A DNA stretch of 64,000 nt, taken from positions 1-64,000 of the forward strand of contig CAZPHD010000007.1 in assembly GCA_964586225.1 (NCBI GenBank), written 5' to 3'. Below, one piece after another: positions 8,594 to 15,471 of this stretch (its first letter is position 1; each line of letters opens with the position of its first letter). The position numbers were made by a program, and so were the translations under genes. The notes under the pieces were generated by a model. The model saw only the letters and a program-made list of their open reading frames with translations. It made no database searches and was not told the origin of the DNA. The stretch is from JANJUB01 sp964586225. GTDB taxonomy: Bacteria > Armatimonadota > Fimbriimonadia > Fimbriimonadales > Fimbriimonadaceae.

Positions 8594-9196
8594 ATGCGGC
8601 GGATGTGTCGCCGCGGCAAGGGATTCACGCTCGTCGAACTCCTCGTCGTTACAGGAATCCTTGCGGTCCTCGCTGCAGTCGGCTTCTCACTTAGTGCCCC
8701 AACCCGAGAAAAAGCTCGACAAACCAAGTGTATTTCCAACCTCAAACAGCTCTACCAAGCCGTAGCACTGTACTCATCAGACCATGAAGGTGCGCCGACC
8801 TTTCCCGGTCAGTCCGGGATAGCCTTCATCTATGGGAGTTCCAAGACGGCGCTCCTTCCCTACACGAAGAACGAGTCTGTCTTCTATTGCCCTTTGCTAC
8901 CAGAGCCACTTAAAGGGCGTCTCAGTAGCTCGTACGAGCATCGATGGCTTGCTCACAGGCCAGACAGCTTAGCAGCAGATCCTGGTTGGGCAGCGAACCT
9001 CACAAGTGAGTACGAGCGAGATCCCAGCCGGTATCCGATGATGCGGTGCTCCGTTCACGACAAGCTTTACTACTATCCCCGAGAAAGGCAACTTGATCCG
9101 ACGTTTTCGAAAGCATTCTTGATTGATCTCAGATTCGATGGAAGCGTCGCGTCGCATCGCGTCAGCTATCCACGAATTGACTTTATTATCTACTAG
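8594..9196 (+). CDS. Prepilin-like protein with N-terminal cleavage/methylation domain
   Basis: About 200 residues. After a basic leader, KGFTLVELLVV and the following hydrophobic helix form the type IV prepilin/pseudopilin signal; the next stretch KARQTKCISNLKQL is the usual continuation in Armatimonadota and Planctomycetes-type pseudopilins. The C-terminal part (YCPLLP, DKLYYYPRERQ, KAFLIDLRFDGSV) matches the variable globular domain, ending with a DG-type motif. Start is one of the ATGs at 8594 or 8603; neither has a strong ribosome binding site. It is exported and probably placed in the inner membrane by prepilin peptidase. It is 4 bp upstream of a Cys-rich secreted protein, so they form an operon. 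Confidence 0.8.
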   Translation: MRRMCRRGKGFTLVELLVVTGILAVLAAVGFSLSAPTREKARQTKCISNLKQLYQAVALYSSDHEGAPTFPGQSGIAFIYGSSKTALLPYTKNESVFYCPLLPEPLKGRLSSSYEHRWLAHRPDSLAADPGWAANLTSEYERDPSRYPMMRCSVHDKLYYYPRERQLDPTFSKAFLIDLRFDGSVASHRVSYPRIDFIIY

Positions 9197-9200
9197 AACT

Positions 9201-9533
9201 ATGAAAAACTCCAGGAGCCGTTTTACTGCTACTTTCGCTTTCGCACTCGCGATGCCCATTGTGCTTGCGACGCTACTAGCATGCACCATTCCATCCGGAA
9301 CCACGTGTCAATCACTATCAACTCCGGCTTGCGGAGAGGGCGGCGAGGTGCTCCCGCCCGTTTATGCCGGTGCATGTTGTGGTTCGCAGGAGAGCCCAGG
9401 CTGTTGCGAGTTCTACTGTGAGAAAGTCAATTGCGTTTCTCCGCCACCGTCACAACGATGTAGTCGAGTGTGGCTTAGAACAGCGGGTCCTGGATATACC
9501 TGTAAGCCTGACCACAAATGCAACGATCACTAA
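9201..9533 (+). CDS. Small secreted 12-cysteine protein, first copy
   Basis: 110 residues. An N-terminal hydrophobic export signal ends near LLAC, which could also be a lipobox. From that Cys onward there are 12 cysteines in about 83 residues, including GCC-x3-C-x4-C (GCCEFYCEKVNC). The same core and the same number of mature cysteines occur in the protein at 14365-14769, so I regard them as paralogues. No known family is recognised. It lies in an operon between the prepilin-like gene (4 bp upstream) and a membrane-anchored protein (overlapping by 16 bp). A disulfide-rich, extracytoplasmic protein is inferred. Confidence 0.75.
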   Translation: MKNSRSRFTATFAFALAMPIVLATLLACTIPSGTTCQSLSTPACGEGGEVLPPVYAGACCGSQESPGCCEFYCEKVNCVSPPPSQRCSRVWLRTAGPGYTCKPDHKCNDH

Positions 9534-10132
9534 TCCAGCGACGTCGTGCAGGAACGATCATTGCGATCCTCGTTCTGACGACGTCGAGTTACCTTCTGAT
9601 CCAATACCTGCGGAGTCCGGACCGAGTGGCCCGCGAGGTCGTCAGCGCACTGTTAGCGCGCGACGCAAAAAGGCTCTGGCGATACGGACTCCTACAGCAT
9701 CAAGCCGACCCCAGCTTAGATCGCTCACAACTGGCAAGCCTAATGGGCCGACTCTTTCCCACTGGCCTCAGGGTCTCCTCGGTGAGTCGGAACCAATCAC
9801 ACAAGATCGTAAACGACACCCGATTTGCATACGACGTCAAGGTCCTTGATTCGAAGGGCGTGGAACGGAAGCCCTGGTTCCACCTCTACCGGACTGCATC
9901 AGGATGGAAAGTCGACGAGGTAAGCCTGCTGACTAACTTTGCTGTACAGGGCGAAGACGCTCAGACGGGCCGTCGTCACCTGGCCAAGGTGTTGCGTGAA
10001 CTCAACCAGGAACTTCGCCTCGGAACCTCCGGTGGGATCATAAGCCCTGAGAGCATCGAGAGCTACGATCAGGACCCCAGGCCAGACCGGTCCATCTTCA
10101 CTGAGGGCGTACAACCCGAGTATCGCTGGTAA
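9518..10132 (+). CDS. Membrane-anchored protein of unknown function, 204 aa
   Basis: A single N-terminal transmembrane segment (AGTIIAILVLTTSSYLLIQYL) follows basic residues; the remaining 170 residues face the outside. The part with VAREVVSALLARDAKRLW, FAYDVKVLD and GWKVDEVSLL resembles an NTF2/SnoaL-like fold in which a short helical region precedes a curved sheet, but similarity is weak. It overlaps the Cys-rich gene by 16 bp and is the last gene of that operon, ending 71 bp before atpD. A role with the secreted Cys-rich protein is suggested only by the gene order. Confidence 0.7.
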   Translation: MQRSLIQRRRAGTIIAILVLTTSSYLLIQYLRSPDRVAREVVSALLARDAKRLWRYGLLQHQADPSLDRSQLASLMGRLFPTGLRVSSVSRNQSHKIVNDTRFAYDVKVLDSKGVERKPWFHLYRTASGWKVDEVSLLTNFAVQGEDAQTGRRHLAKVLRELNQELRLGTSGGIISPESIESYDQDPRPDRSIFTEGVQPEYRW

Positions 10133-10144
10133 ACCGGCCGCTGG

Positions 10145-10150
10145 TATACT
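10145..10150 (+). promoter_or_regulatory. -10 box upstream of atpD
   Basis: TATACT in the context CTGGTATACT (extended -10), 53 bases before the atpD start. This gives atpD a normal leader of about 47 bases with GGAGG-like sequence (CCGGAGGAAG) near the start, unlike the short leaders common elsewhere in the window. Confidence 0.45.
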
Positions 10151-10203
10151 CCCCTTGGCCCAATGTTCGGGCCGTTTCACGAACCCGGAGGAAGTTTTTT
10201 TAC

Positions 10204-11685
10204 ATGCCTGGAACTGGCACCGTCATTCAAGTTATGGGCCCCGTCGTGGACTGCCGCTTCGCGACCGACACCCTGCCCGAAATCTACAACGCCATCACGA
10301 TCACCGATGAGAAGCGCGGCATCAACCTCACCTGCGAAGTCGCGCAGCACCTCGGTGACGACGTCGTCCGTACGGTCGCTCTGAGCACCACCGACGGCCT
10401 CGTCCGCGGCATGGCTGCCGTTGATACCGGATCTCCGATCATGGTGCCCGTGGGTGAAGCCACGCTCGGCCGCGTCTTCAATCTGTTGGGCGAGCCGATC
10501 GACATCGTCGAGTCTGGCGAGCACGCCGACACTCCGGAAGTTCGCGCCGCCAAGGCCAAAATGGTCTCCGAAGCTCCACGGCTTCCAATCCACCGCCAAC
10601 CGCCGTCATTCGAGCAGCAATCCACCAAGGTTGAGCTGCTCCAAACCGGTCTGAAGGTCATCGACCTCCTCATCCCCTTCAACAAGGGTGGAAAGATTGG
10701 CCTCTTCGGGGGTGCGGGTCTCGGCAAGACGGTTCTCATCCAAGAGCTCATCCGAAACATCGCGGTTGAAGCCTCGGGCGTTTCGATGTTCGCCGGCGTC
10801 GGCGAGCGCACTCGCGAAGGCAACGACCTCTGGCTCGAAATGTCGGAAGCCAAGTTCAAGGACAAGGACGGCACCGAGAAGCGCGTTATCGACAAGACCG
10901 CCATGGTCTTCGGTCAGATGAACGAGCCGCCCGGCGCCCGCCTCCGAGTCGCTCTGACCGCCCTCACGATGGCCGAATACTTCCGCGACGAAGTCGGCAC
11001 CGACGTTCTCATCTTCGTCGACAACATCTTCCGATTCGTCCAGGCAGGTTCCGAGGTTTCGGCCCTGCTCGGTCGTATGCCGAGCGCCGTCGGCTACCAG
11101 CCGACGCTGGCTACGGAAATGGGCTTCCTTCAGGAGCGCATCACCTCGACCAACAAGGGTTCGGTCACCTCGGTTCAGGCCGTCTACGTTCCTGCCGACG
11201 ACCCCACCGACCCCGCTCCGGCCACCACGTTTGCTCACTTGGATGCGTACGTGTACCTCGACCGTGGCTTGGCTTCGAAGGGTCTGTACCCCGCCGTCGA
11301 CCCGCTTCAGTCGAGTTCGAAGAACCTCGACCCGCGCATCGTCGGGCAAGAGCACTACGACATCGCCTCGCGCGTTCAGCGAACGCTCCAGCGCTACAAG
11401 GAACTGCAGGACATCATCGCGATTCTCGGTATCGACGAGCTTTCGGATGACGACAAGAGCCTAGTCGCTCGCGCTCGAAAGATCGAGCGATTCCTGTCGC
11501 AGCCGAACTTTGTCGCTGAGCAGTTCACCGGTGCCCCGGGTCGCTACGTGACCACCGAGGAAACGGTGCAAGCGTTCAAGGAAATCGTTGAGGGCAATCT
11601 CGACGACGTCCCCGAGCAGGCGTTCCTTTACTGTGGCGGTCTCGAAGACGTCATGGAGAAGGCGAAGAAGCTTCAGGCCGTGTAA
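10204..11685 (+). CDS. atpD: F1 ATP synthase subunit beta
   Basis: Catalytic subunit of the F1 sector. 493 residues, slightly longer than usual, partly from an insertion around KDKDGTEKRV. Walker A GGAGLGKT (169-176, Lys175), GERTREGNDL, Walker B LIFVDN and the ALLGRMPSAVGYQPTLATEMG segment are all present. A good GGAGGAAG ribosome binding site precedes the ATG. Only atpC of the other ATP synthase genes is in this window, separated from atpD by an inserted two-gene module. The stop overlaps the next start (TAATG). Confidence 0.97.
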   Translation: MPGTGTVIQVMGPVVDCRFATDTLPEIYNAITITDEKRGINLTCEVAQHLGDDVVRTVALSTTDGLVRGMAAVDTGSPIMVPVGEATLGRVFNLLGEPIDIVESGEHADTPEVRAAKAKMVSEAPRLPIHRQPPSFEQQSTKVELLQTGLKVIDLLIPFNKGGKIGLFGGAGLGKTVLIQELIRNIAVEASGVSMFAGVGERTREGNDLWLEMSEAKFKDKDGTEKRVIDKTAMVFGQMNEPPGARLRVALTALTMAEYFRDEVGTDVLIFVDNIFRFVQAGSEVSALLGRMPSAVGYQPTLATEMGFLQERITSTNKGSVTSVQAVYVPADDPTDPAPATTFAHLDAYVYLDRGLASKGLYPAVDPLQSSSKNLDPRIVGQEHYDIASRVQRTLQRYKELQDIIAILGIDELSDDDKSLVARARKIERFLSQPNFVAEQFTGAPGRYVTTEETVQAFKEIVEGNLDDVPEQAFLYCGGLEDVMEKAKKLQAV

Positions 11686-11888
11686 TGGATTTTAAGCTCG
11701 ACCGGTCGGCGGTATCAATCGTCTCCCACGAGGAGGCGGCTGCCGCCGACCGAGAGTTTTGGCGCTCGAAGACGATAACCGAGCGGCTCCAAGCGTTGGA
11801 GTTCCTACGAAGGCAGTTCTATGGATCCGATCGATGTAGCGCCCGAGTTCAACGAGTTTTTGAGATCGTTGATCGACAGCAACGTTGA
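11685..11888 (+). CDS. Small partner protein of a nucleotidyltransferase module, 67 aa
   Basis: A short soluble protein with the pattern EEAAAADREFWRSKT-x-x-ERL-x-ALEFLRR-x-FYG and RVQRVFEIVDR. Proteins of this type commonly sit directly upstream of, and overlap, a small nucleotidyltransferase gene, an arrangement often read as a toxin-antitoxin-like pair. The ATG overlaps the atpD stop (TAATG), so it is translationally coupled to atpD. It overlaps the following nucleotidyltransferase reading frame by 68 bp. The frame is intact although its partner is broken. Confidence 0.7.
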   Translation: MDFKLDRSAVSIVSHEEAAAADREFWRSKTITERLQALEFLRRQFYGSDRCSARVQRVFEIVDRQQR

Positions 11889-12269
11889 TTTCCTAAATCA
11901 TTGGCGGCTACGCAGTTGCAGTCCACGGATACGTCCGCGCGACGGGTGATCTTGACGTTTGGGTTCTTGGGTCTCAAGATAACCTCCTCGCGGTTCGGAA
12001 AGCGTTGGCGGACTTCGGGTTGACTTCCGCGCTGACGCAACCCCGATCTCTTGACGCCAGGAAAGATCCTCCGTATCGGAATGCCCCCTCTCCGGATTGA
12101 GATCTTGACCGACATTGACGGGGTGACGTTTGCTGAATGCAGAGAGCGAGCAACTTCAGCCCAGTTTGGCGAACTGACGGTTCCCGTGATCAGCCGGGAG
12201 GACCTGCTTGCCAACAAGCGAGCCAGCGGGCGGCCCAAGGACTTGGTCGATGTTGAAGAGCTGTCGTAG
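11821..12269 (+). pseudogene. Nucleotidyltransferase (DUF6036-like), two frameshifts
   Basis: Three reading frames together spell one protein: MDPIDVAPEFNEFL to DFL, then GGYAVAVHGYVRATGDLDVW (nucleotidyltransferase GG...D-x-D core), then PGKILRIGMPPLRIEIL and KRASGRPKDLVDVEEL, the usual C-terminus of this family. The first break is in CTAAATC at about 11894-11898, where removing one A restores I-I-G-G; the second is between about 12010 and 12050. The remnant lies between atpD and atpC. Sequence error in the assembly is an alternative to true decay. Confidence 0.75.
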
Positions 12270-12303
12270 CCGCTACCAGCCTCGTTTGAGGTTCTCCAAA
12301 CGG

Positions 12304-12309
12304 TATACT
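12304..12309 (+). promoter_or_regulatory. -10 box of atpC
   Basis: TATACT, 14 bases before the atpC ATG, with no clear -35. It suggests atpC has its own promoter, which would fit the separation from atpD by the inserted module. Confidence 0.4.
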
Positions 12310-12323
12310 AGCCGAAGATTTTC

Positions 12324-12734
12324 ATGGCCAAAGACTTCTCTATCTCGATTGTTGCCCCAGATCGCTCGGTCGTCGAAGACCGAGCGCAATCCGTGGTCGC
12401 TCCCGGAATCGAAGGCTACTTCGGCATCATGGCCGGCCACCTTTCGATGGTCGCCGCACTTCGCGCAGGCATCGTCGAGTATGTGGACGCCAAGAATCAG
12501 CGCCACCACATCGCCGTCTCGGGCGGTTTTGCCGAGATCAGCGGTGAGCGATTGACGATCTTGGCCGACTCGGCCTCGCGCGCGTCGGAAATCGACATCA
12601 AGCAAGAAGAGCAACGGCTCGAGAAAGCCCGTCGCGCCCTCCGTGGCGAAGATACGACGATGACGAGCCAAGAGGCCACCGCCGAAATCGAGCGCGCGAT
12701 GGCTCGCATTCGCACCGCCCAGCGCAACTCGTAG
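12324..12734 (+). CDS. atpC: F1 ATP synthase subunit epsilon
   Basis: 136 residues, normal length. The N-terminal beta-sandwich shows FSISIVAPDRSVVE and GIEGYFGIMAGHLSMVAAL (the conserved GxxGxLGI-xxxH pattern), followed by AVSGGFAEI and the C-terminal helical hairpin (EEQRLEKARRAL). It links F1 to the c-ring rotor and inhibits ATP hydrolysis. It has its own short-leader promoter and is followed by a GC-rich hairpin at 12756-12785. Confidence 0.95.
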   Translation: MAKDFSISIVAPDRSVVEDRAQSVVAPGIEGYFGIMAGHLSMVAALRAGIVEYVDAKNQRHHIAVSGGFAEISGERLTILADSASRASEIDIKQEEQRLEKARRALRGEDTTMTSQEATAEIERAMARIRTAQRNS

Positions 12735-12755
12735 ACCGGACGCATAGCCTCTTTT

Positions 12756-12785
12756 GGCGCTGATTCGCACCTGCGGATCAGCGCC
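12756..12785 (+). terminator. Terminator hairpin after atpC
   Basis: GGCGCTGAT pairs perfectly with ATCAGCGCC across a 12-base loop, followed by GTTCTTGATTGT. It isolates atpC from the following operon. Confidence 0.7.
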
Positions 12786-12901
12786 GTTCTTGATTGTGAA
12801 CGTCTCTTTCAACTCAACATTCCGAGCTCAAGCAAACCTGCGCACCTGCCCAATTTTTGAGCCATTTGCAATTTCTTGCCCAGTTTTGGCGAAAGTGCGC
12901 T

Positions 12902-12907
12902 TATAAT
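12902..12907 (+). promoter_or_regulatory. -10 box of second Cys-rich operon
   Basis: Consensus TATAAT exactly 7 bases before the ATG at 12915, so transcription should begin at or next to the start codon. No convincing -35. Confidence 0.5.
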
Positions 12908-12914
12908 GAGCAAC

Positions 12915-13332
12915 ATGAGAATCATGTGGCAGGTCCCCGTCGGCTTGTTACTCGCGGGGGGGGGAATGTGGCAGTCCTCCAAAAGATGTCTTAGAAAGCT
13001 TTAGCCTGAGAGAGAGCAGTGGCTCCGTTCGGTCGGCGAACGTCCTAGACGAGGCAACGTGCTTGGTGGTCTGCGGATGCGAACCATGCGTTGACGCAGC
13101 CACCGTGATTTCACGCCAAGAAGACTCCCAGGTGATACTGCTTGGTCAGATCCCGCCTCTAGAAATGATAGGCTTTGTACAGCGAACAGGCTGGAAAGGC
13201 GTTGCGTACAGCGATCCCGGGTCAAGCCTCTCAGTCCACTTCGGTCTCCTGTCCTGTCCAATGCTGGTGCGATTTAGCGACGGTGGCACCGAAACTCTCG
13301 CCTTACCTGTTGAAGTGGGAGGTGCTCCATAA
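12915..13332 (+). pseudogene. Exported thioredoxin-like protein, frame broken at a G9 tract
   Basis: The frame from ATG 12915 encodes an export signal (MRIMWQVPVGLLLAG) and then runs into nine Gs (12956-12964). The frame one base further along continues without a stop to 13332 and encodes a thioredoxin-like protein with CGCEPC (a C-x-x-C pair near the expected active site), VILLGQIPP, GVAYSDPGSSLSVHFG and SCPMLVRFSDGG. With eight Gs the two parts would be one reading frame of about 138 residues. This may be phase variation, a broken gene or a sequencing error in the homopolymer. It is first in an operon ending with the second 12-Cys protein. Confidence 0.65.
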
Positions 13333-13333
13333 G

Positions 13334-13827
13334 ATGTCACGTTCTGCGTCACTCCTTTGTGTCTTAGTGGCCTATAATCTGTTTGCTGGCTCGATCGTCG
13401 CCCGCAATCGGTCGCTTGAACGCCTCACGTCTCCTGAAACGGGGATTCGGAAGGATCTGCCCCTAGGAACCGACTTGACTCAAATTCCAGGTTTGCCAAA
13501 GACCGGATCGTCGTCTTGATTTCGGCGTGTGCATGTAATGACTCGTTACTGGCTGAGCTATCATTGATTGCTCAGAAGGCTACGCTTACCGTCGTCGTCG
13601 TCACCAGTGACCCTACGAAGTTCAAAGGCAAGGTGGAGGGTGCTGAGGTGATCCTACATAACTCTCTCGCCACGGTGAGGCAGTTGAACGCGTTCTTTCT
13701 GCCGCGAGTCTACGGAGTCAGCGATGGGCGTCTCTCTTACGTTCAGAAATCGTCAGCAATGGGTTTGTCTACCGCAATAGCGGAAGCGAACCAGAAGGGG
13801 AGCAACTCTCCCAAGGAGCAACAATAA
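13334..13827 (+). pseudogene. Membrane-anchored TlpA/MauD-like redoxin, apparently split by a frameshift
   Basis: The frame 13334-13519 gives an N-terminal membrane anchor (LLCVLVAYNLFAGSIVA) and a linker ending LPLGTDLTQIPGLPK. The frame ending at 13827 then gives RIVVLISACACNDSLLAEL, LTVVVVTSDPTKF and LPRVYGVSDGRLSYV, which follows the order of TlpA/MauD-type redoxins (active-site loop, central strand, cis-Pro region). One added base in the CCAAAGACC run near 13496-13504 would join them. Alternatively the second part starts at the TTG at 13516, which overlaps the first stop as TTGA. The active site has Cys-Ala-Cys rather than C-x-x-C. Confidence 0.6.
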
Positions 13828-14390
13828 TGAACGTTCGGCTTGTGCGACTATGCTGTGTCACATTGACCGGCATGGCAATTGCCTTGTCCCTGATGGCTTT
13901 TCAAGGAAGCCAACCTCAACGAGTCTATGACCTTGCCGCCGCGAGCAAGAAACTCGCCGATATCGGAGAGAAGTTGCAGCTGTATCGCAAGACCCACCGT
14001 CCGCTACCCGTCTCTGAACGGACCACCTTCCGAGACGCGGGATTACCCGAAATGTTGCTCGAACTGGCAAAGCCAGGTTCTCCCTGGAGTCTGCCCGACG
14101 GAGTGGCGACATTCCGAGTAAAGAACCCCAACGAACTCTTCGAGGGAACCCAAAACCACTTCGCTCAGATGTACTGGTCACGTGAAACGGCTGCTCAGAT
14201 TCGGAAGCAAGATATGGGGCAATGGTTCGCAGTTCGTGGCGAGGACCTGCCCATCCTTGTTGACTACAATCCGTCTTCCGGGGAGCAAATGGCCGGGGCA
14301 GACGGATACACTGTCCTGGTGCTAAGACTGAGTGGCAAGGTGGAGAAAGTGGAGGTGAAGGGAAGTGCAAAACCAATCTGGCAGCTCTAG
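13827..14390 (+). CDS. Exported protein of unknown function, 187 aa
   Basis: N-terminal hydrophobic export signal (LCCVTLTGMAIALSLMAF), then a soluble mature region without recognisable family. The segment VYDLAAASKKLADIGEKLQLYRKTHRPLP resembles the helix and linker of pseudopilin-like proteins, but there is no prepilin cleavage motif. Its ATG overlaps the stop of the preceding redoxin gene (TAATG), and its 3' end overlaps the start of the 12-Cys gene by 26 bp. Tight coupling suggests a joint function with the Cys-rich product. Confidence 0.7.
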   Translation: MNVRLVRLCCVTLTGMAIALSLMAFQGSQPQRVYDLAAASKKLADIGEKLQLYRKTHRPLPVSERTTFRDAGLPEMLLELAKPGSPWSLPDGVATFRVKNPNELFEGTQNHFAQMYWSRETAAQIRKQDMGQWFAVRGEDLPILVDYNPSSGEQMAGADGYTVLVLRLSGKVEKVEVKGSAKPIWQL

Positions 14391-14769
14391 AACGTTGACA
14401 CTTATTGCAACCACGGCTTTGCTATTGGGTGCACTTTACAACTTCGCGTGGGCAGGTTCAGGAGCCTGGAGTTTCGCTGGCCAATGCAACGTCACCTACT
14501 ACTCACCATCCAACTCGTGTCCAGGTGGGTGCACGCCGCAGCAAGTTGGCCCATCTTCAAACATGTGCGCCGACCTTTCGGGAGGTGACGGTTGCTGTAG
14601 AGGCTTTTGCTCTGTGTGGGTTTGTACCCCGCAGTCAACGTGTTCTCCGGCCGGTTTCCGTAAGTGGACAGGCGTTCTGTCAGGAAATCCGACACCTGGC
14701 AGTTGCCCTGTCAATTGGGCAACTCACGGCGACTGCGGTGACAACTTGACGCAGCACCAATGCCCGTAG
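14365..14769 (+). CDS. Small secreted 12-cysteine protein, second copy
   Basis: 134 residues from a GTG at 14365. The signal peptide (LIATTALLLGALYNFAWA) is followed by about 104 residues with exactly 12 cysteines, including GCC-x3-C-x4-C (GCCRGFCSVWVC) shared with the protein at 9201-9533. The remainder is rich in Gly, Ser, Pro and Asn. No family is recognised with confidence. It is the last gene of an operon with two thioredoxin-like genes and ends at a strong terminator. Size, Cys count and redoxin neighbours recall the light chain of methylamine dehydrogenase, but the cysteine spacing differs and homology is not claimed. Confidence 0.75.
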   Translation: MQNQSGSSRTLTLIATTALLLGALYNFAWAGSGAWSFAGQCNVTYYSPSNSCPGGCTPQQVGPSSNMCADLSGGDGCCRGFCSVWVCTPQSTCSPAGFRKWTGVLSGNPTPGSCPVNWATHGDCGDNLTQHQCP

Positions 14770-14801
14770 GCGAGTCATCGCACCCTGGTCACTCGAAGGT
14801 G

Positions 14802-14838
14802 AGCCCCGACCGATGTGGCCGGGGCTTGTGTTTGTTTG
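14802..14838 (+). terminator. Intrinsic terminator of second Cys-rich operon
   Basis: AGCCCCG (14802-14808) pairs with CGGGGCT (14820-14826), followed by TGTGTTTGTTT. It closes the operon 12902-14769. Confidence 0.75.
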
Positions 14839-14850
14839 GAGGTAAGGAAA

Positions 14851-15354
14851 CTAGTTGATGATGCGCTCGAAGACGACCAGATCGCCGTGACGCACAAGAC
14901 CCGTGTAGTCCCACGTCCGGTTGTGCAAGTCGGTGAAGCGGACAGTGATTCGATCCGGATCGCCCGTATGCGTCTGGCGATCATGGCGATCTGCCACATT
15001 GAAGACAACATGTCCCCGAACCAAGTGGTAAACGGCGCCGTTACGAACCTGCATCTGAGCAGGACCGCCGAACTGACACACGTTGCCCTGCTTGCCCACG
15101 ACACGCACTTGCGGCATGTAGATCCCATGGTGTTGCGGATGGGTGTGAGTGCCACTGTAAGCGATAAAGCGGGCAAAGCCGTCCAAGCGGACGTGACCCT
15201 CGTTGGTCGCCTTTCGGACATCAAAGTGGAACTCTGAACGGCGGCCATCGGCGCTCATCGCATGGCCCTGCCCAAAGCTACCGATCACGGTTGTCGCGGC
15301 CATCGCCAGCGCAACGCACGTCACTAACGTCGAAACTGCAAAGAATCGTTTCAT
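14851..15354 (-). CDS. Exported protein of unknown function, 167 aa
   Basis: Signal peptide (RFFAVSTLVTCVALAMAATT) followed by a likely all-beta domain: EFHFDVRKA, GHVRLDGFARF, VRVVGKQGNVCQFGG, VVFNVADR, ITVRFTDL and LVVFERI. The alternation of charged and hydrophobic residues and the strand lengths resemble small secreted jelly-roll or post-COAP-type domains, but no motif decides it. The start at 15354 gives the signal peptide directly. The gene converges on the Cys-rich operon and is separated from it by the terminator at 14802. The 117 bp between it and dgt hold nothing recognisable. Confidence 0.65.
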   Translation of the reverse strand: MKRFFAVSTLVTCVALAMAATTVIGSFGQGHAMSADGRRSEFHFDVRKATNEGHVRLDGFARFIAYSGTHTHPQHHGIYMPQVRVVGKQGNVCQFGGPAQMQVRNGAVYHLVRGHVVFNVADRHDRQTHTGDPDRITVRFTDLHNRTWDYTGLVRHGDLVVFERIIN

Positions 15355-15471
15355 TCTGCTCCCTCTGCCTCGAGTCCTACCTCGAGGAACGCATGATCGC
15401 CATGACGCGGCTTCACGTCCGATGTTCACTACGGTTCACACATTTTTTCGCCTAGGTCCGTCCTTAGCTTC

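Noticed and set aside
8433..8765. Reading frame starting MVKTLGASWKGIFF with a membrane segment and CATCGGC
   Set aside because: The second half is only the other frame of the prepilin-like gene. The first 60 residues have a plausible membrane helix, so a short peptide cannot be excluded, but there is no clear ribosome binding site or homologue.
9201..14769. Identification of the 12-Cys proteins as methylamine dehydrogenase light chains
   Set aside because: Cys count, size and redoxin neighbours agree, but the spacing CC-x3-C-x4-C differs from the known light chain, and the large subunit and the Trp positions are not seen.
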